Assembly: GCA_030823955.1 (NCBI GenBank)
Contig: JAVBYO010000003.1
Location: 1 to 64,000, forward strand
Length of the DNA: 64,000 nt
Direction of reading: 5' to 3'
From: Gallionellaceae bacterium
GTDB lineage: Bacteria; Pseudomonadota; Gammaproteobacteria; Burkholderiales; Gallionellaceae
Under the pieces are notes generated by a model. That model saw only the letters and a program-made list of their open reading frames with translations. It was not told where the DNA came from and ran no database searches. Made by a program: the position numbers and the translations under genes. How positions within the stretch are numbered: the stretch's first letter is position 1; every line of letters starts with the position of its first letter. This document shows, piece by piece, positions 1 through 11,926 of the stretch.

Positions 1-2
1 AC

Positions 3-119
3 GTATCCGTGACGGTCAACCTGATTGCCCCGATTGCGATGGAAGAAGGTCTGCGTTTCGCGATTCGCGAAGGCGGTCGTACCGTCGGTGCGGGTGTGGT
101 TGCCAAGATCGTTGAGTAA
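3..119 (+). CDS. tuf: Elongation factor Tu, C-terminal end (partial, starts before window)
   Basis: Frame reads [38 protein letters not shown], the conserved EF-Tu C-terminus. Confidence 0.97.
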   Translation, partial: VSVTVNLIAPIAMEEGLRFAIREGGRTVGAGVVAKIVE

Positions 120-137
120 AGATACAATGCGCGCCCT

Positions 138-162
138 CGCGTGGCTGCGGCCACGCGTTTTC
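138..162 (+). terminator. GC-rich stem-loop between tuf and rpsJ (terminator/attenuator-like)
   Basis: CGCGTGGC-tgc-GGCCACGCG followed by TTTTCGTTCTTT. Confidence 0.5.
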
Positions 163-208
163 GTTCTTTAAACCAGCGGTTATGCCGCTATAGATGCAAG
201 AGATAAAA

Positions 209-520
209 ATGCAAAGCCAAAAAATTCGCATTCGCCTGAAGGCATTCGACTATCGTTTGATCGACCAATCCGCGTTGCAGATCGTGGATACGGCAAAGCG
301 TACTGGTGCAGTGGTCAAAGGTCCCGTGCCTTTGCCAACCAAGATCGAGCGTTTCGATGTGTTGCGTTCCCCGCATGTGAACAAGACTTCGCGTGATCAG
401 TTTGAGATCCGGACCCATCTGCGTTTGATGGACATCATCGATCCTACAGACAAGACCGTAGATGCATTGATGAAGCTGGATCTGCCTGCCGGTGTGGACG
501 TAGAGATCAAATTGCAGTAA
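209..520 (+). CDS. rpsJ: 30S ribosomal protein S10
   Basis: [20 protein letters not shown]...; start chosen at the second ATG of the 194..520 ORF. Confidence 0.97.
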   Translation: MQSQKIRIRLKAFDYRLIDQSALQIVDTAKRTGAVVKGPVPLPTKIERFDVLRSPHVNKTSRDQFEIRTHLRLMDIIDPTDKTVDALMKLDLPAGVDVEIKLQ

Positions 521-588
521 TTCGTGTTTCTTTAGTAGTTGAATCGGCTGACCAATTGAAGTCAGCCCCTTAATAAAAGGAAGTTAAA

Positions 589-1233
589 ATGAGTTTAGGA
601 CTTGTCGGTCGCAAGATTGGCATGACCCGCATATTTACCGACGATGGAACATCGTTGCCGGTGACTGTGTTGGACGTGTCCAATAATCGTGTCGCTCAAA
701 TCAAATCCGCCTCAACCGATGGTTACAGTGCAGTGCAGGTCGCGTTTGGTACGCGTCGTGCCAGCCGCGTGACCAAGGCTGCCGCCGGGCATTTTGCCAA
801 GGCTGGTGTCGAGGCTGCGAGCAAGCTGAAAGAATTTACCGTATCCCCTGAGCAAGCTGCTGCCATGCAAGTGGCCGGTAAGCTGGGTGTGGAGCTGTTT
901 CAGGTGGGTCAGAAGGTCGATGTTACCGGTGTGACTATCGGTAAGGGCTACGCTGGTACCATCAAGCGCCATCACTTCAAATCTGGCCGTGCCACGCACG
1001 GTAACTCCAAATCGCATAACGTACCGGGTTCCATTGGTATGGCGCAGGATCCGGGTCGCGTGTTTCCGGGTAAGCGCATGACGGGTCATTTGGGTGATGT
1101 GCAGCGTACTGTGCAAAATCTGCAGATCGTACGTATCGATGCGGAGCGTCAATTGTTGCTGGTTAAGGGCGCTGTTCCTGGCTGCCCCGGCGGTGATGTG
1201 ATCGTGCGTCCAGCAGTGAAAGTGGGGGCATAA
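589..1233 (+). CDS. rplC: 50S ribosomal protein L3
   Basis: Protein sequence and S10 operon order. Confidence 0.98.
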   Translation: MSLGLVGRKIGMTRIFTDDGTSLPVTVLDVSNNRVAQIKSASTDGYSAVQVAFGTRRASRVTKAAAGHFAKAGVEAASKLKEFTVSPEQAAAMQVAGKLGVELFQVGQKVDVTGVTIGKGYAGTIKRHHFKSGRATHGNSKSHNVPGSIGMAQDPGRVFPGKRMTGHLGDVQRTVQNLQIVRIDAERQLLLVKGAVPGCPGGDVIVRPAVKVGA

Positions 1234-1859
1234 TGGAACTCAAAGTTATCAATGCAAAAGGCCAGGCGGCCGCCAGCATCTCCGCTTCGGACGACCTGTT
1301 CGGTCGCGAGTACAACGAGGCGTTGGTGCATCAGTTGGTCACCGCTTATCAGGCGAATGCACGCTCTGCCAGCAGCAAGCAGAAGGGGCGTAGCGAGATC
1401 GCCAAATCCACCCGCAAACCTTGGGCGCAAAAAGGTACCGGACGTGCGCGTTCCGGTATGGCATCCAGTCCGTTGTGGCGTGGTGGCGGTAAGATCTTCC
1501 CGAATTCGCCGGAAGAGAATTACACACAGAAGGTCAACCGCAAGATGTACCGTGCCGGTTTGGCTTCCATCCTGTCGCAACTGGTGCGCGAAGGTCGTTT
1601 GACCATCATTGACGAGTTGGCGGTGGATGCGCCCAAGACCAAGCTGCTGGCTGACAAGATCAAGGGGCTCGGTTTTGGCGCTGAGCGAGTGCTCATCATC
1701 ACCGATAGTATCGATGAGAACCTGTTTCTCTCGTCGCGCAACCTGCCGAACGTGTTGGTGCTGGAAGCTCATCAGGCCGACCCCGTCAGTCTGGTGCGTT
1801 TCAATAAAGTGTTGATGACCCGCGGTGCAGTCGCGAAGATCGAGGAGGTGCTGGTATGA
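1233..1859 (+). CDS. rplD: 50S ribosomal protein L4
   Basis: Protein sequence and operon order. Confidence 0.98.
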   Translation: MELKVINAKGQAAASISASDDLFGREYNEALVHQLVTAYQANARSASSKQKGRSEIAKSTRKPWAQKGTGRARSGMASSPLWRGGGKIFPNSPEENYTQKVNRKMYRAGLASILSQLVREGRLTIIDELAVDAPKTKLLADKIKGLGFGAERVLIITDSIDENLFLSSRNLPNVLVLEAHQADPVSLVRFNKVLMTRGAVAKIEEVLV

Positions 1860-2173
1860 GCGCGCAAAAATTCAATGAAGAGCGTTTGCTGAACGTGCTG
1901 ATGGCCCCCCAGATCTCCGAAAAGGCGACCTATGTCGCCGAGAAGAACGAACAGGTGATCTTCCATGTGGCCTCCGACGCGACCAAGCCCGAAGTCAAAG
2001 CTGCGGTCGAGATGTTGTTCAAGGTGACTGTGGACAGCGTTCAGATCTGTAATGTCAAGGGCAAGAGCAAGCGTTTTGGCAAGTTCTCCGGTCGTCGTTC
2101 TGACTGGAAGAAGGCTTACGTGTGTCTGGCGCCTGGACAGGAAATTAATTTTGCCGCGAGCGAGCAAGGATAA
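1856..2173 (+). CDS. rplW: 50S ribosomal protein L23
   Basis: Protein sequence and operon order. Confidence 0.98.
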   Translation: MSAQKFNEERLLNVLMAPQISEKATYVAEKNEQVIFHVASDATKPEVKAAVEMLFKVTVDSVQICNVKGKSKRFGKFSGRRSDWKKAYVCLAPGQEINFAASEQG

Positions 2174-2178
2174 ACATC

Positions 2179-3006
2179 ATGGCACTGATCAAACTCAAAC
2201 CCACCTCTCCTGGTCGTCGCGCCGTTGTGCGTGTGGTCACTCCGGGTCTGCATAAAGGCAAGCCGGAAGCGTCTCTGCTGGAAAAGAAGACAAGAACGGC
2301 CGGTCGTAACCACAACGGGCACATCACTGTCCGTCATATGGGCGGCGGCCACAAGAAGCATTATCGTATCGTCGATTTCAAGCGCGACAAAGACGGCATT
2401 CCCGCCACTGTCGAGCATCTGGAATATGACCCGAACCGCACTGCGCATCTGGCGTTGCTGGTGTATGCCGACGGCGAGCGTCGCTACATCATCGCCCCCA
2501 AGGGTGTTGCTGTCGGCACGCAACTGTTGAGCGGTTCGGAAGCGCCGATCAAAGCCGGTAACGCGCTGCCGTTGCGCAATATCCCGGTTGGCTCGACCAT
2601 CCATTGCATCGAGATGCTGCCTAGCAAGGGTGCGCAATTGGCGCGTTCTGCTGGTGCCGCAGTTCAGTTGCTGGCGCGTGAAGGAAGCTATGCCCAGTTG
2701 CGTTTGCGCTCCGGCGAGATTCGCAAGGTGCATGTGGACTGCCGCGCAACGATCGGTGAAGTCGGCAACGGCGAACACTCTCTGCGTTCTATCGGTAAGG
2801 CCGGTGCAAATCGTTGGCGCGGTATTCGCCCGACAGTGCGCGGTGTCGTGATGAACCCGGTAGACCACCCGCACGGTGGTGGTGAAGGTAAGACTGCAGC
2901 GGGTCGTAATCCGGTCAGCCCATGGGGTGTTCCGGCCAAGGGCTTCCGCACACGTCGCAACAAGCGCACTAGCGGCATGATCGTTCGCCGTCGCTTTCAG
3001 GTTTAA
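2179..3006 (+). CDS. rplB: 50S ribosomal protein L2
   Basis: Protein sequence ([11 protein letters not shown] motif). Confidence 0.99.
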   Translation: MALIKLKPTSPGRRAVVRVVTPGLHKGKPEASLLEKKTRTAGRNHNGHITVRHMGGGHKKHYRIVDFKRDKDGIPATVEHLEYDPNRTAHLALLVYADGERRYIIAPKGVAVGTQLLSGSEAPIKAGNALPLRNIPVGSTIHCIEMLPSKGAQLARSAGAAVQLLAREGSYAQLRLRSGEIRKVHVDCRATIGEVGNGEHSLRSIGKAGANRWRGIRPTVRGVVMNPVDHPHGGGEGKTAAGRNPVSPWGVPAKGFRTRRNKRTSGMIVRRRFQV

Positions 3007-3019
3007 GGGGTAAGAAGAT

Positions 3020-3301
3020 ATGGCACGTTCAGTTAAAAAAGGCCCATTCGTTGATCTGCATCTGGTGAAGAAGGTGGAGGCAGTACGCGCCACCAGCGAC
3101 AAGCGTCCGGTGAAAACCTGGTCGCGTCGTTCCACCGTGTTGCCCGAATTCGTCGGTCTGACAATCGCGGTACACAACGGCAAGCAGCATATCCCGGTGT
3201 ACATTTCTGAAAATATGGTCGGACACAAGCTCGGCGAATTTTCTTTGACCCGCACCTTCAAAGGGCACGCTGCTGATAAAAAAGCCGCGGCCAAGAAATA
3301 A
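3020..3301 (+). CDS. rpsS: 30S ribosomal protein S19
   Basis: [15 protein letters not shown]... Confidence 0.98.
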   Translation: MARSVKKGPFVDLHLVKKVEAVRATSDKRPVKTWSRRSTVLPEFVGLTIAVHNGKQHIPVYISENMVGHKLGEFSLTRTFKGHAADKKAAAKK

Positions 3302-3307
3302 GGAGGC

Positions 3308-3640
3308 ATGATGAGCACAACAGCAGTTATTAGAGGTGTTCGCCTGTCGGCACAAAAGGGCCGTCTGGTCGCCGACCAGATTCGCGGCCTGCCGGTTGAC
3401 AGAGCGCTGCAGATTCTGACATTCAGCCCGAAGAAGGGCGCCGCGATCATCAAGAAGGCGCTGGATTCGGCTATCGCCAATGCCGAGCACAACGACGGTG
3501 CCGACATCGACGAATTGAAGGTCGCGACGATCTATATCGATAAGGCCACTTCCCTGAAGCGCATGATTCCTCGCGCCAAGGGCCGCGGCAACGGTATCGA
3601 GAAGCAGACCTGTCACATTACGATTACGGTTGGGAGCTGA
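3308..3640 (+). CDS. rplV: 50S ribosomal protein L22
   Basis: Protein sequence and operon order (start may be 3311). Confidence 0.97.
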   Translation: MMSTTAVIRGVRLSAQKGRLVADQIRGLPVDRALQILTFSPKKGAAIIKKALDSAIANAEHNDGADIDELKVATIYIDKATSLKRMIPRAKGRGNGIEKQTCHITITVGS

Positions 3641-3642
3641 GC

Positions 3643-4356
3643 ATGGGACAGAAAATTCATCCAATCGGTTTCCGATTGAGCGTAACAAAGAACTGGTCTT
3701 CCAAGTGGTACTCGAACAGCAAGCATTTCTCTGATCTGTTGCTGAAGGACATCGAGGTTCGCGACTATCTGAAGAAAAAGCTGGCCGGAGCCGGCGTCTC
3801 CAAGATCGTCATCGAGCGTCCTGCCAAGAACGCCAAGATCACCATCTACACGGCACGTCCTGGTGTGGTGATCGGCAAAAAAGGCGAAGACATCGAGGCG
3901 TTGCGCAACGAGTTGAAGAAGCGCATGGGACTGCCCGACGTGGGTCTGAACATCGAAGAAGTGCGCAAGCCGGAAATCGACGCGCAACTCATCGCTGATT
4001 CGATCACCCAGCAATTGGAAAAACGGATCATGTTCCGCCGCGCGATGAAACGCGCGATGCAGAACGCGATGCGTCTGGGCGCGCAGGGTATCAAAATCAT
4101 GAGTTCCGGTCGTTTGAACGGCATCGAGATCGCACGTACCGAATGGTATCGCGAAGGCCGTGTGCCATTGCATACCCTGCGTGCGGACATCGATTACGGC
4201 ACGTCCGAAGCGCTGACCACCTATGGTCTGATCGGTGTGAAGGTATGGGTATACAAGGGTGAGCAGACGGGTCAGCAAGAAGTGGCTGCGCCTGTTGTCG
4301 CCGAACCGGAAAAGAAAGTAAGAAAGTCGGGGGCAAAACATGCTACAGCCAGCTAG
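3643..4356 (+). CDS. rpsC: 30S ribosomal protein S3
   Basis: [12 protein letters not shown]... Confidence 0.98.
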   Translation: MGQKIHPIGFRLSVTKNWSSKWYSNSKHFSDLLLKDIEVRDYLKKKLAGAGVSKIVIERPAKNAKITIYTARPGVVIGKKGEDIEALRNELKKRMGLPDVGLNIEEVRKPEIDAQLIADSITQQLEKRIMFRRAMKRAMQNAMRLGAQGIKIMSSGRLNGIEIARTEWYREGRVPLHTLRADIDYGTSEALTTYGLIGVKVWVYKGEQTGQQEVAAPVVAEPEKKVRKSGAKHATAS

Positions 4357-4756
4357 AAGAAAATACCGCAAGGAGCAGAAGGGCCGTAACACCGGCGTGG
4401 CGACTCGCGGCAACAAGGTCAGTTTCGGCGAATTCGGACTCAAAGCGGTAGGTCGCGGTCGTCTGACTGCGCGTCAGATCGAAGCGGCCCGTCGTGCGAT
4501 GACGCGTCACATCAAGCGCGGTGGTCGTATCTGGATCCGTATTTTCCCGGATAAGCCGATCTCGCAGAAACCCGCCGAAGTCCGTATGGGTAACGGTAAG
4601 GGGAGTCCCGAGTACTACGTCGCCGAGATCCAACCCGGCAAGATGTTGTACGAAATGGACGGCGTGGATGAGGTTTTGGCGCGCGAGGCGTTCCGTTTGG
4701 CATCGGCCAAGCTGCCTATCGCTACTACATTCGTTGTTAGACAGGTAGGGACATGA
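4340..4756 (+). CDS. rplP: 50S ribosomal protein L16
   Basis: [19 protein letters not shown]...; overlaps rpsC end. Confidence 0.98.
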   Translation: MLQPARRKYRKEQKGRNTGVATRGNKVSFGEFGLKAVGRGRLTARQIEAARRAMTRHIKRGGRIWIRIFPDKPISQKPAEVRMGNGKGSPEYYVAEIQPGKMLYEMDGVDEVLAREAFRLASAKLPIATTFVVRQVGT

Positions 4757-4953
4757 TTATGAAGGCGAGCGAACTGAAAGCTAAATCCGCGGCAGATCTG
4801 CAACAGGAGCTGCTGTCGCTGAACAAGGCGCAATTCGGCCTGCGCATGCAGGTGGCCACCCAGCAATTGAGCAATACCAGCCAATTGCGCAAGGTGCGTC
4901 GTGACATTGCGCGCGTGAAAACTGTTTTGACTGAAAAAGGTGCGCAGCAATGA
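4753..4953 (+). CDS. rpmC: 50S ribosomal protein L29
   Basis: Protein sequence; start may be 4759. Confidence 0.96.
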   Translation: MIMKASELKAKSAADLQQELLSLNKAQFGLRMQVATQQLSNTSQLRKVRRDIARVKTVLTEKGAQQ

Positions 4954-5213
4954 GTGCAACGAATCTGAAACGTACACTGACCGGCACCATCGTCAGCGAC
5001 AAGATGGACAAGACGGTCACGGTGTTGATCGAGCGCAAGGTGAAACACCCTGTGCTGGGCAAAATCATCCGTGTCTCCAAGAAATACCACGCGCACAATG
5101 AGAACAACGAGTTCCATCAGGGCGATGTGGTGATGATCGAAGAGTGCCGTCCTTTGTCCAAGACCAAGAGCTGGCGTGTTTCCAAGCTGGTCGAGAAAGC
5201 AGAAGCAATTTAA
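4950..5213 (+). CDS. rpsQ: 30S ribosomal protein S17
   Basis: Protein sequence and operon order. Confidence 0.98.
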   Translation: MSATNLKRTLTGTIVSDKMDKTVTVLIERKVKHPVLGKIIRVSKKYHAHNENNEFHQGDVVMIEECRPLSKTKSWRVSKLVEKAEAI

Positions 5214-5223
5214 TTGCAATTAG

Positions 5224-5256
5224 TGCTTGTGCTTTCCGGCAAGTTTAAATAGAATG
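5224..5256 (+). promoter_or_regulatory. Putative spc-operon promoter upstream of rplN
   Basis: CTTGTG-like -35 and TAGAAT-like -10 in the only >100 bp gap inside the S10-spc cluster. Confidence 0.4.
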
Positions 5257-5347
5257 CGCGGCTTCGTTTCACCGTCGCTTGCGACGGCCTAACCCGAACG
5301 GGTTCCAAGACTAGCCGCCGCGGGCGGTCAAAGTTGGAGATTTTAAA

Positions 5348-5716
5348 ATGATACAAATGCAGTCTGTTTTGAATGTGGCCGACAACACCGGCGCACGCTC
5401 TGTCATGTGCATCAAGGTGCTGGGCGGCTCCAAGCGTCGTTATGCGGCCATTGGTGATGTCATCAAGGTCAGCATCCGTGATGCGGCTCCTCGTGCACGC
5501 GTCAAAAAAGGCGAAGTGTACAGCGCGGTCGTGGTGCGTACCGCCAAGGGTGTGCGTCGTGCGGACGGTTCGCTGATCAAGTTCGACGGCAATGCGGCAG
5601 TGTTGCTGAACAACAAACTGGAGCCCATCGGTACGCGTATCTTTGGCCCTGTGACGCGCGAGTTGCGTAACGAGCGTTTCATGAAAATCGTGTCGCTGGC
5701 ACCGGAAGTGCTGTAA
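5348..5716 (+). CDS. rplN: 50S ribosomal protein L14
   Basis: [27 protein letters not shown]... Confidence 0.98.
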   Translation: MIQMQSVLNVADNTGARSVMCIKVLGGSKRRYAAIGDVIKVSIRDAAPRARVKKGEVYSAVVVRTAKGVRRADGSLIKFDGNAAVLLNNKLEPIGTRIFGPVTRELRNERFMKIVSLAPEVL

Positions 5717-5734
5717 AGCAAGCAGGGGAAAATC

Positions 5735-6046
5735 ATGCGCAAGATCAAGAAAAACGATGACGTGATCGTCATTGCCGGCAAAGACAAAGGAAATCGTGGC
5801 AACGTGCTGAACGTGCTGGACGACCATGTGTTGGTGAGCGGCATCAATAAAGTTAAGAAGCACCAGAAGCCGAATCCGGTGAAGGGTGTGGCTGGTGGTA
5901 TCGTGGAAATGGAGAAGCCTATTCATATTTCCAACGTTGCTATTTACAACGCGGCGACCAAGAAGGCCGATCGCGTTGGTGTCAAGTCGCTGGAAGACGG
6001 CCGCAAGGTTCGTGTATTCAAGTCCAGTGGCGAAGTGATTGCTTAA
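5735..6046 (+). CDS. rplX: 50S ribosomal protein L24
   Basis: Protein sequence and operon order. Confidence 0.98.
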   Translation: MRKIKKNDDVIVIAGKDKGNRGNVLNVLDDHVLVSGINKVKKHQKPNPVKGVAGGIVEMEKPIHISNVAIYNAATKKADRVGVKSLEDGRKVRVFKSSGEVIA

Positions 6047-6060
6047 GGGGTAAGAAGAGC

Positions 6061-6600
6061 ATGGCTCGTTTATACGATTACTACAAGACTTCAGTGGCCC
6101 AAGAGCTGATGAAGAAATTCGGCTACAAGTCCATCATGGAAGTGCCGCGCATCGAAAAGATCACGCTGAACATGGGCGTGGGCGAGGCGGTTGCGGACAA
6201 AAAGGTGATGGATCATGCGGTCGCCGACATGCAGAAGATCGCGGGTCAAAAGCCGGTTGTGACCAAGTCCAAGAAGTCCATCGCAGGTTTCAAGATCCGC
6301 GAGAACTATCCGGTTGGTTGCAAAGTGACTCTGCGCCGCGAGCGCATGTATGAGTTTCTGGATCGTTTGGTAACGGTCGCGATTCCGCGTATCCGTGACT
6401 TCCGTGGTATCTCCGGCAAGTCTTTCGACGGCCGTGGCAACTACAACATGGGCGTCAAAGAGCAGATCATTTTTCCTGAGATCGAATACGACAAGATCGA
6501 CGCGTTGCGTGGTATGAACATCACGATCACGACGACCGCTAAGACCGACGAAGAAGCAAAGGCGCTTCTGTTGGCGTTCAAATTCCCACTGAAGGGTTGA
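6061..6600 (+). CDS. rplE: 50S ribosomal protein L5
   Basis: Protein sequence and operon order. Confidence 0.98.
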   Translation: MARLYDYYKTSVAQELMKKFGYKSIMEVPRIEKITLNMGVGEAVADKKVMDHAVADMQKIAGQKPVVTKSKKSIAGFKIRENYPVGCKVTLRRERMYEFLDRLVTVAIPRIRDFRGISGKSFDGRGNYNMGVKEQIIFPEIEYDKIDALRGMNITITTTAKTDEEAKALLLAFKFPLKG

Positions 6601-6607
6601 GGGTGAT

Positions 6608-6913
6608 ATGGCCAAGCTATCGATAATTAACCGTGAGCAAAAACGTCGCGACACAGTGAAGAAATTCGCTGCCAAGCGCATGCAGTTGGAAGCGATCGCA
6701 ACCAACATGACATTGAGTGAAGAAGAGCGTTTCGCTGCTCGTCAGAAGATACAGGCGCTGCCGCGCAATTCCAGCCCTGTGCGTCTGCGCAATCGTTGCG
6801 CGCTGACGGGGCGTCCTCGCGGCGTGTTCAGCAAGTTTGGTTTGGGTCGTACGAAATTGCGTGAATACGCGATGCGTGGCGAGATCCCTGGTGTAGTCAA
6901 GGCAAGCTGGTAA
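6608..6913 (+). CDS. rpsN: 30S ribosomal protein S14
   Basis: Protein sequence; zinc-free type. Confidence 0.98.
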   Translation: MAKLSIINREQKRRDTVKKFAAKRMQLEAIATNMTLSEEERFAARQKIQALPRNSSPVRLRNRCALTGRPRGVFSKFGLGRTKLREYAMRGEIPGVVKASW

Positions 6914-6923
6914 GGGTGAATTT

Positions 6924-7319
6924 ATGAGTATGAGTGATCCGATCTCCGATATGTTGACGCGTATTCGCAACGCGCAAATGGCGGAAAAAGTAACTGTGGC
7001 AATGCCATCCTCCAAGCTTAAGGCTGCGATCGCCAAGGTGTTGAGCGACGAAGGCTATGTGGATGGTTTCAAGGTTGTCGACAAAGAGGGTAAGCCCACT
7101 CTGGAGATCGGCTTGAAGTACTACGCCGACCGTCCCGTTATCGAGACGATACAGCGTGTCAGCCGTCCCGGTCTGCGTGTGTACAAGGGCAGCGAAGAGA
7201 TTCCCAAGGTCATGAACGGTCTGGGTATCGCTATCGTATCGACCTCCAAAGGACTGATGACGGATCGCAAAGCTCGCGCCAACGGTATCGGCGGCGAAGT
7301 TCTCTGCATCGTCGCATAA
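6924..7319 (+). CDS. rpsH: 30S ribosomal protein S8
   Basis: Protein sequence and operon order. Confidence 0.98.
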   Translation: MSMSDPISDMLTRIRNAQMAEKVTVAMPSSKLKAAIAKVLSDEGYVDGFKVVDKEGKPTLEIGLKYYADRPVIETIQRVSRPGLRVYKGSEEIPKVMNGLGIAIVSTSKGLMTDRKARANGIGGEVLCIVA

Positions 7320-7328
7320 GGGGGAAAC

Positions 7329-7862
7329 ATGTCTAGAGTAGCTAAGAATCCTATCGTGGTCCCCGCCGGTGTTGAAGTCACCCTGGCGGCTGGCAAGATC
7401 TCCGTCAAGGGCCCCAAGGGCTCGTTGACCCAAGTGTTGAATAGTGACGTGTCTATCGAGCGTCAGGGTGATGCGCTGTTGTGCAAGGCGACCAATGACT
7501 CGCAGCAGGCCAACGCGCAATCCGGAACGATACGCGCATTGGTGGCCAACATGGTCGTCGGTGTCAATCAGGGCTTTGAGCGCAAGTTGACGCTGGTGGG
7601 TGTGGGTTATCGTGCCCAAGCCGCCGGTGACGCGCTGAACCTGACGCTCGGTTTTTCGCATCCTGTAGTACACAAGATGCCGGCGGGTGTGAAAGTCGCA
7701 ACGCCGACACAAACCGAGATCGTGTTGACCGGTTCCGACAAGCAACAGGTTGGACAGGTTGCTGCCGAGATCCGTGCATATCGTCAACCAGAGCCTTACA
7801 AGGGCAAGGGTGTGCGTTATGCGGACGAGGTAGTAATCCTGAAAGAAACCAAGAAGAAATAA
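7329..7862 (+). CDS. rplF: 50S ribosomal protein L6
   Basis: Protein sequence and operon order. Confidence 0.98.
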   Translation: MSRVAKNPIVVPAGVEVTLAAGKISVKGPKGSLTQVLNSDVSIERQGDALLCKATNDSQQANAQSGTIRALVANMVVGVNQGFERKLTLVGVGYRAQAAGDALNLTLGFSHPVVHKMPAGVKVATPTQTEIVLTGSDKQQVGQVAAEIRAYRQPEPYKGKGVRYADEVVILKETKKK

Positions 7863-7873
7863 TCGAGGCTGAT

Positions 7874-8230
7874 ATGTCGAACAAGAATGAAGCGCGTCAG
7901 CGCAGAGCACGCAAAACCCGTGCAAAAATTGCTGATCAAAAGGCGGTACGTTTGGCGATCCATCGCACTAACCTGCACATCTACGCACAAGTGATCTCTG
8001 CTTGCGGCGGCAAGGTGTTGGCGAGTGCATCCACTATGGAGGCAGATGTGCGCAAGGAAGTCGGTAACGGCGGTAACGCCGCCGCCGCCGCCATCGTCGG
8101 CAAGCGTATCGCTGAGAAGGCCAAAACTGCCGGTATCACTGCGGTGGCATTTGATCGTTCCGGTAACAAATACCATGGTCGCATCAAGGCGCTGGCAGAA
8201 GCCGCGCGCGAACATGGTCTTCAGTTCTAA
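7874..8230 (+). CDS. rplR: 50S ribosomal protein L18
   Basis: Protein sequence and operon order. Confidence 0.98.
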   Translation: MSNKNEARQRRARKTRAKIADQKAVRLAIHRTNLHIYAQVISACGGKVLASASTMEADVRKEVGNGGNAAAAAIVGKRIAEKAKTAGITAVAFDRSGNKYHGRIKALAEAAREHGLQF

Positions 8231-8243
8231 TTTGAGGTAAATC

Positions 8244-8768
8244 ATGGCTAAAGCTCAAGGTAAAGGTCAGCAGCAACAAGAAGAACGCGGTGACGGCCTC
8301 ATCGAGAAGATGATCGCGGTAAACCGTGTGACCAAGGTGGTGAAGGGTGGTCGCATCATGGGCTTCGCTGCACTGACCGTGGTGGGTGATGGCGATGGCA
8401 GCATCGGCATGGGCAAAGGCAAGTCGAAGGAAGTGCCGGTCGCTGTACAAAAAGCGATGGAAGAATCCCGCCGCAAGCTGACCAAGGTCAACCTGAAGAA
8501 CGGCACTTTGCATCACGCGGTCATCGGTCGTCATGGCGCAGCCAAGGTCTACATGCAACCTGCTTCCGAGGGTACCGGTATTATCGCCGGCGGCGCGATG
8601 CGTGCCGTGTTCGAGGCTGCCGGTGTGCGCAACGTGCTGGCTAAATGTATCGGTTCCAGCAACCCTTACAACGTGGTGCGCGCGACATTGAACGGTTTGA
8701 AGTCGTTGAACTCTCCTGCCGAGATCGCTGCAAAGCGCGGCAAGAGCGTTGAAGAAATCCAGGGGTAA
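8244..8768 (+). CDS. rpsE: 30S ribosomal protein S5
   Basis: Protein sequence and operon order. Confidence 0.98.
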   Translation: MAKAQGKGQQQQEERGDGLIEKMIAVNRVTKVVKGGRIMGFAALTVVGDGDGSIGMGKGKSKEVPVAVQKAMEESRRKLTKVNLKNGTLHHAVIGRHGAAKVYMQPASEGTGIIAGGAMRAVFEAAGVRNVLAKCIGSSNPYNVVRATLNGLKSLNSPAEIAAKRGKSVEEIQG

Positions 8769-8770
8769 TC

Positions 8771-8956
8771 ATGGCACAAGCTAAAAAATTGAAAGTGACG
8801 CTGGTAAAGAGCGTTATCGGCACGAAAGAATCGCACCGCGCGTGTGTTCGCGGCTTGGGTCTGCGCCGTCTCAACCACACGGTTGAAGTGGAAGACACTC
8901 CCGCAGTGCGCGGCATGATCAACAAAGTATATTACCTGGTTAAGTGGGAGGCGTAA
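8771..8956 (+). CDS. rpmD: 50S ribosomal protein L30
   Basis: Protein sequence and operon order. Confidence 0.97.
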   Translation: MAQAKKLKVTLVKSVIGTKESHRACVRGLGLRRLNHTVEVEDTPAVRGMINKVYYLVKWEA

Positions 8957-9391
8957 GTGCAACTCAATCAAATTAAGCCTGGTTCAGGCTCCAAGCACTC
9001 AAAACGCCGCGTCGGTCGTGGTATCGGTTCCGGTCTGGGCAAGACCGCCGGTCGCGGTCACAAAGGTCAGAAATCCCGTTCCGGCGGTTTTCACAAGGTT
9101 GGTTTCGAAGGCGGTCAGATGCCTTTGCAGCGCCGTTTGCCCAAGCGTGGTTTCGTGTCGTTGACACGCAATGACACTGCGCAAGTGCGTTTGTCCGATT
9201 TGCAGAATCTGCCGGTCGACACCATCGATCTGCTGGCATTGAAGCAAGCCGGTGTCGTGCCCGCGATTGCCTTGACCGCCAAAGTGATTCTGGCTGGCGA
9301 GATCAGCCGTGCAGTCAAGTTGCAAGGCCTGCAACTGACCAAGGGTGCGCGTGCCGCAGTTGAAGCTGCCGGCGGCAGCATCGCGGAGTAA
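8957..9391 (+). CDS. rplO: 50S ribosomal protein L15 (GTG start)
   Basis: [38 protein letters not shown]... Confidence 0.98.
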   Translation: MQLNQIKPGSGSKHSKRRVGRGIGSGLGKTAGRGHKGQKSRSGGFHKVGFEGGQMPLQRRLPKRGFVSLTRNDTAQVRLSDLQNLPVDTIDLLALKQAGVVPAIALTAKVILAGEISRAVKLQGLQLTKGARAAVEAAGGSIAE

Positions 9392-9399
9392 TTGAGTCT

Positions 9400-10707
9400 G
9401 TGAGCAAAGCAGTGAGCAAAGGTAAGTACGGGGATCTGAGCCAGCGTCTGTGGTTTTTGCTGGGCGCTTTGGTCGTTTACCGTATCGGCGCGCATATCCC
9501 GGTACCGGGTATCGACCCGACCGTATTGGCCGAGCTGTTCCAGTCGCAAAAGGGTGGCATCCTGGGCATGTTCAACATGTTTTCGGGCGGCGCGTTGGAG
9601 CGCTTCACCATCCTTGCATTGGGGATCATGCCGTATATCTCGGCTTCGATCATCATGCAGTTGGCTGCGATTGCTGTGCCGCACTTGGAGCAATTGAAGA
9701 AAGAAGGCGAAGCGGGTCGCCGCAAGATCACCCAGTACACGCGTTACGGTACGTTGGTGCTGGCGATTTTTCAGGCCTTCGGTATCTCGGTGGCGTTGCA
9801 GTCGCAGGCGAATCTGGTGCTGCATCCGGGAGCGATGTTCCAGCTCACCACCGTGATGACGCTGGTGACCGGAACGATGTTCCTGATGTGGCTCGGCGAG
9901 CAGATCACCGAGCGCGGTCTGGGTAACGGTATCTCGCTGATCATTTTCGCCGGTATCGCGGCGGGACTGCCCAGCGCGATCGGGAATACGTTGGAAATGG
10001 CACGTACCGGGGCATTCTCGATACCGCTGGTGCTGTTCCTGATTGTGCTGGCATTCGGTATCACCGCACTGGTGGTGTTTGTCGAGCGCGGTCAGCGCAA
10101 GATATTGGTGAATTATGCCAAGCGTCAGGTGGGTAACAAGGTGTATGGCGGGCAGAGTTCGCATCTGCCGCTGAAGTTGAATATGGCCGGGGTCATCCCG
10201 CCGATCTTCGCTTCCAGCATCATCCTGTTCCCGGCGACATTGGCAGGCTGGTTCGGTTCCGGCGACGGTATGACTTGGTTGAAGGACGTGAGCGAGAAGC
10301 TCTCTCCGGGGCAACCGATCTATGTGCTGTTTTATGCGGCCGCGATTGTGTTCTTCTGTTTCTTCTATACGGCGCTGGTGTTCAGCCCGAAAGAGACAGC
10401 CGACAACCTGAAGAAAAGCGGTGCGTTCTTGCCGGGAATACGTCCGGGAGAGCAGACCGCGCGTTATATCGAGAAGATCATGCTGCGCCTGACTTTGGTT
10501 GGCGCGGTGTATATCACGCTGGTGTGTTTACTGCCGGAATTTCTGGTGGTGAAATGGAACGTACCGTTCTATTTCGGCGGTACCTCACTGCTGATTCTGG
10601 TGGTGGTGACCATGGATTTCATGGCGCAGGTGCAGTCTTACATGATGACGCACCAGTACGACAGCTTGTTGAAAAAAGCCAATTTCAAAGGCGGGTTGAC
10701 GCGTTAA
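9400..10707 (+). CDS. secY: Preprotein translocase subunit SecY (GTG start)
   Basis: Full-length SecY sequence, operon position. Confidence 0.98.
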   Translation: MSKAVSKGKYGDLSQRLWFLLGALVVYRIGAHIPVPGIDPTVLAELFQSQKGGILGMFNMFSGGALERFTILALGIMPYISASIIMQLAAIAVPHLEQLKKEGEAGRRKITQYTRYGTLVLAIFQAFGISVALQSQANLVLHPGAMFQLTTVMTLVTGTMFLMWLGEQITERGLGNGISLIIFAGIAAGLPSAIGNTLEMARTGAFSIPLVLFLIVLAFGITALVVFVERGQRKILVNYAKRQVGNKVYGGQSSHLPLKLNMAGVIPPIFASSIILFPATLAGWFGSGDGMTWLKDVSEKLSPGQPIYVLFYAAAIVFFCFFYTALVFSPKETADNLKKSGAFLPGIRPGEQTARYIEKIMLRLTLVGAVYITLVCLLPEFLVVKWNVPFYFGGTSLLILVVVTMDFMAQVQSYMMTHQYDSLLKKANFKGGLTR

Positions 10708-10926
10708 ATGAGTAAAGAAGATGTCATACAGATGCAGGGGGAGATTCTTGAATCCCTGCCCAACGCGACCTTCCGCGTGAAGTTGGAAAATGGTTTTGTG
10801 GTGTTGGGACATATTTCGGGCAAGATGCGCATGCACTACATCCGCATCCTGCCGGGCGACAAAGTCACAGTGGACGTGTCGCCGTATGATTTGAGCCGGG
10901 CGCGTATCGTGTTCCGTGCCAAATAG
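10708..10926 (+). CDS. infA: Translation initiation factor IF-1
   Basis: [29 protein letters not shown]... Confidence 0.98.
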   Translation: MSKEDVIQMQGEILESLPNATFRVKLENGFVVLGHISGKMRMHYIRILPGDKVTVDVSPYDLSRARIVFRAK

Positions 10927-10955
10927 TTTGTCGGATCAGGTTTTAGGAGAACGCA

Positions 10956-11072
10956 ATGAAAGTTCAAGCATCAGTGAAGAAGGTTTGCCGTAACTGCAAG
11001 ATCATACGGCGCAATCGGGTGGTTCGCGTGATTTGCAGTAGCGACCCACGCCATAAACAACGCCAGGGCTGA
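10956..11072 (+). CDS. rpmJ: 50S ribosomal protein L36 (missed by the ORF track)
   Basis: Reads [38 protein letters not shown] between infA and rpsM. Confidence 0.97.
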   Translation: MKVQASVKKVCRNCKIIRRNRVVRVICSSDPRHKQRQG

Positions 11073-11102
11073 TTGAGTTTAATCGCTGCTGGATGGTATA
11101 AT
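11073..11102 (+). promoter_or_regulatory. Putative internal promoter of the alpha operon
   Basis: TTGAGT, 18 bp, perfect TATAAT upstream of rpsM. Confidence 0.5.
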
Positions 11103-11132
11103 TTTAGACTTTTTGAACGATAGGGTAGCTGC

Positions 11133-11498
11133 ATGGCTCGTATTGCAGGTGTAAACATTCCAAATCATCAACATGCCGAGATCGCGCTGACTGCGATCTA
11201 TGGCGTCGGACGTACCCGCGCGCGCGAAATCTGCGCTGCTGCCGGGATCGCCACATCCACCAAAATGAAAGATGTCAACGACACTGACATGGAGAAACTG
11301 CGCGACGAAGTCGCCAAGTTCACGGTGGAAGGTGATCTGCGTCGTGAGATCTCCATGAACATCAAGCGATTGATGGACTTGGGCTGCTATCGCGGTCTGC
11401 GTCACCGTCGCGGTTTGCCGTGCCGTGGTCAGCGTACCCGTACCAATGCACGCACCCGTAAAGGTCCGCGTAAATCTATCGCCGGCGCGAAGAAGTAA
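11133..11498 (+). CDS. rpsM: 30S ribosomal protein S13
   Basis: Protein sequence and operon order. Confidence 0.98.
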   Translation: MARIAGVNIPNHQHAEIALTAIYGVGRTRAREICAAAGIATSTKMKDVNDTDMEKLRDEVAKFTVEGDLRREISMNIKRLMDLGCYRGLRHRRGLPCRGQRTRTNARTRKGPRKSIAGAKK

Positions 11499-11518
11499 TT
11501 TAACAGAGGATTTGAGAC

Positions 11519-11908
11519 ATGGCTAAGACCAGCACGCGAGTGCGCAAGAAAGTCAAAAAGAACGTTGCCGAGGGTATCGCCCACGTGCACGCTTCTTTTA
11601 ACAACACGATTGTGACGATCACTGACCGTCAGGGCAATGCACTGGCATGGTCCACCAGCGGTGGTAACGGCTTCAAGGGCTCTCGCAAGAGTACCCCGTT
11701 TGCCGCCCAGATCGCTGCCGAGCAGGCTGGTAAAGCTGCGCAGGAATGCGGCGTGAAGAACCTGGAAGTGCGCATCAAAGGCCCAGGTCCTGGTCGTGAA
11801 TCCGCCGTGCGTGCGCTGAATGCCGCCGGTTTCAAAATCACCAGCGTTTCGGACATCACGCCAGTGCCGCACAACGGCTGCCGTCCGCCGAAAAAGCGTC
11901 GTATCTAA
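11519..11908 (+). CDS. rpsK: 30S ribosomal protein S11
   Basis: Protein sequence and operon order. Confidence 0.98.
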   Translation: MAKTSTRVRKKVKKNVAEGIAHVHASFNNTIVTITDRQGNALAWSTSGGNGFKGSRKSTPFAAQIAAEQAGKAAQECGVKNLEVRIKGPGPGRESAVRALNAAGFKITSVSDITPVPHNGCRPPKKRRI

Positions 11909-11926
11909 TTGTTGGGAGTATAGATC

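Noticed and set aside
2116-3507. 463 aa minus-strand ORF opposite rplB/rpsS/rplV
   Set aside because: Antisense shadow of ribosomal genes with no domain-like sequence.
9115-10314. 399 aa minus-strand ORF opposite secY
   Set aside because: Gln/Arg/His-rich low-complexity translation typical of an antisense shadow frame.
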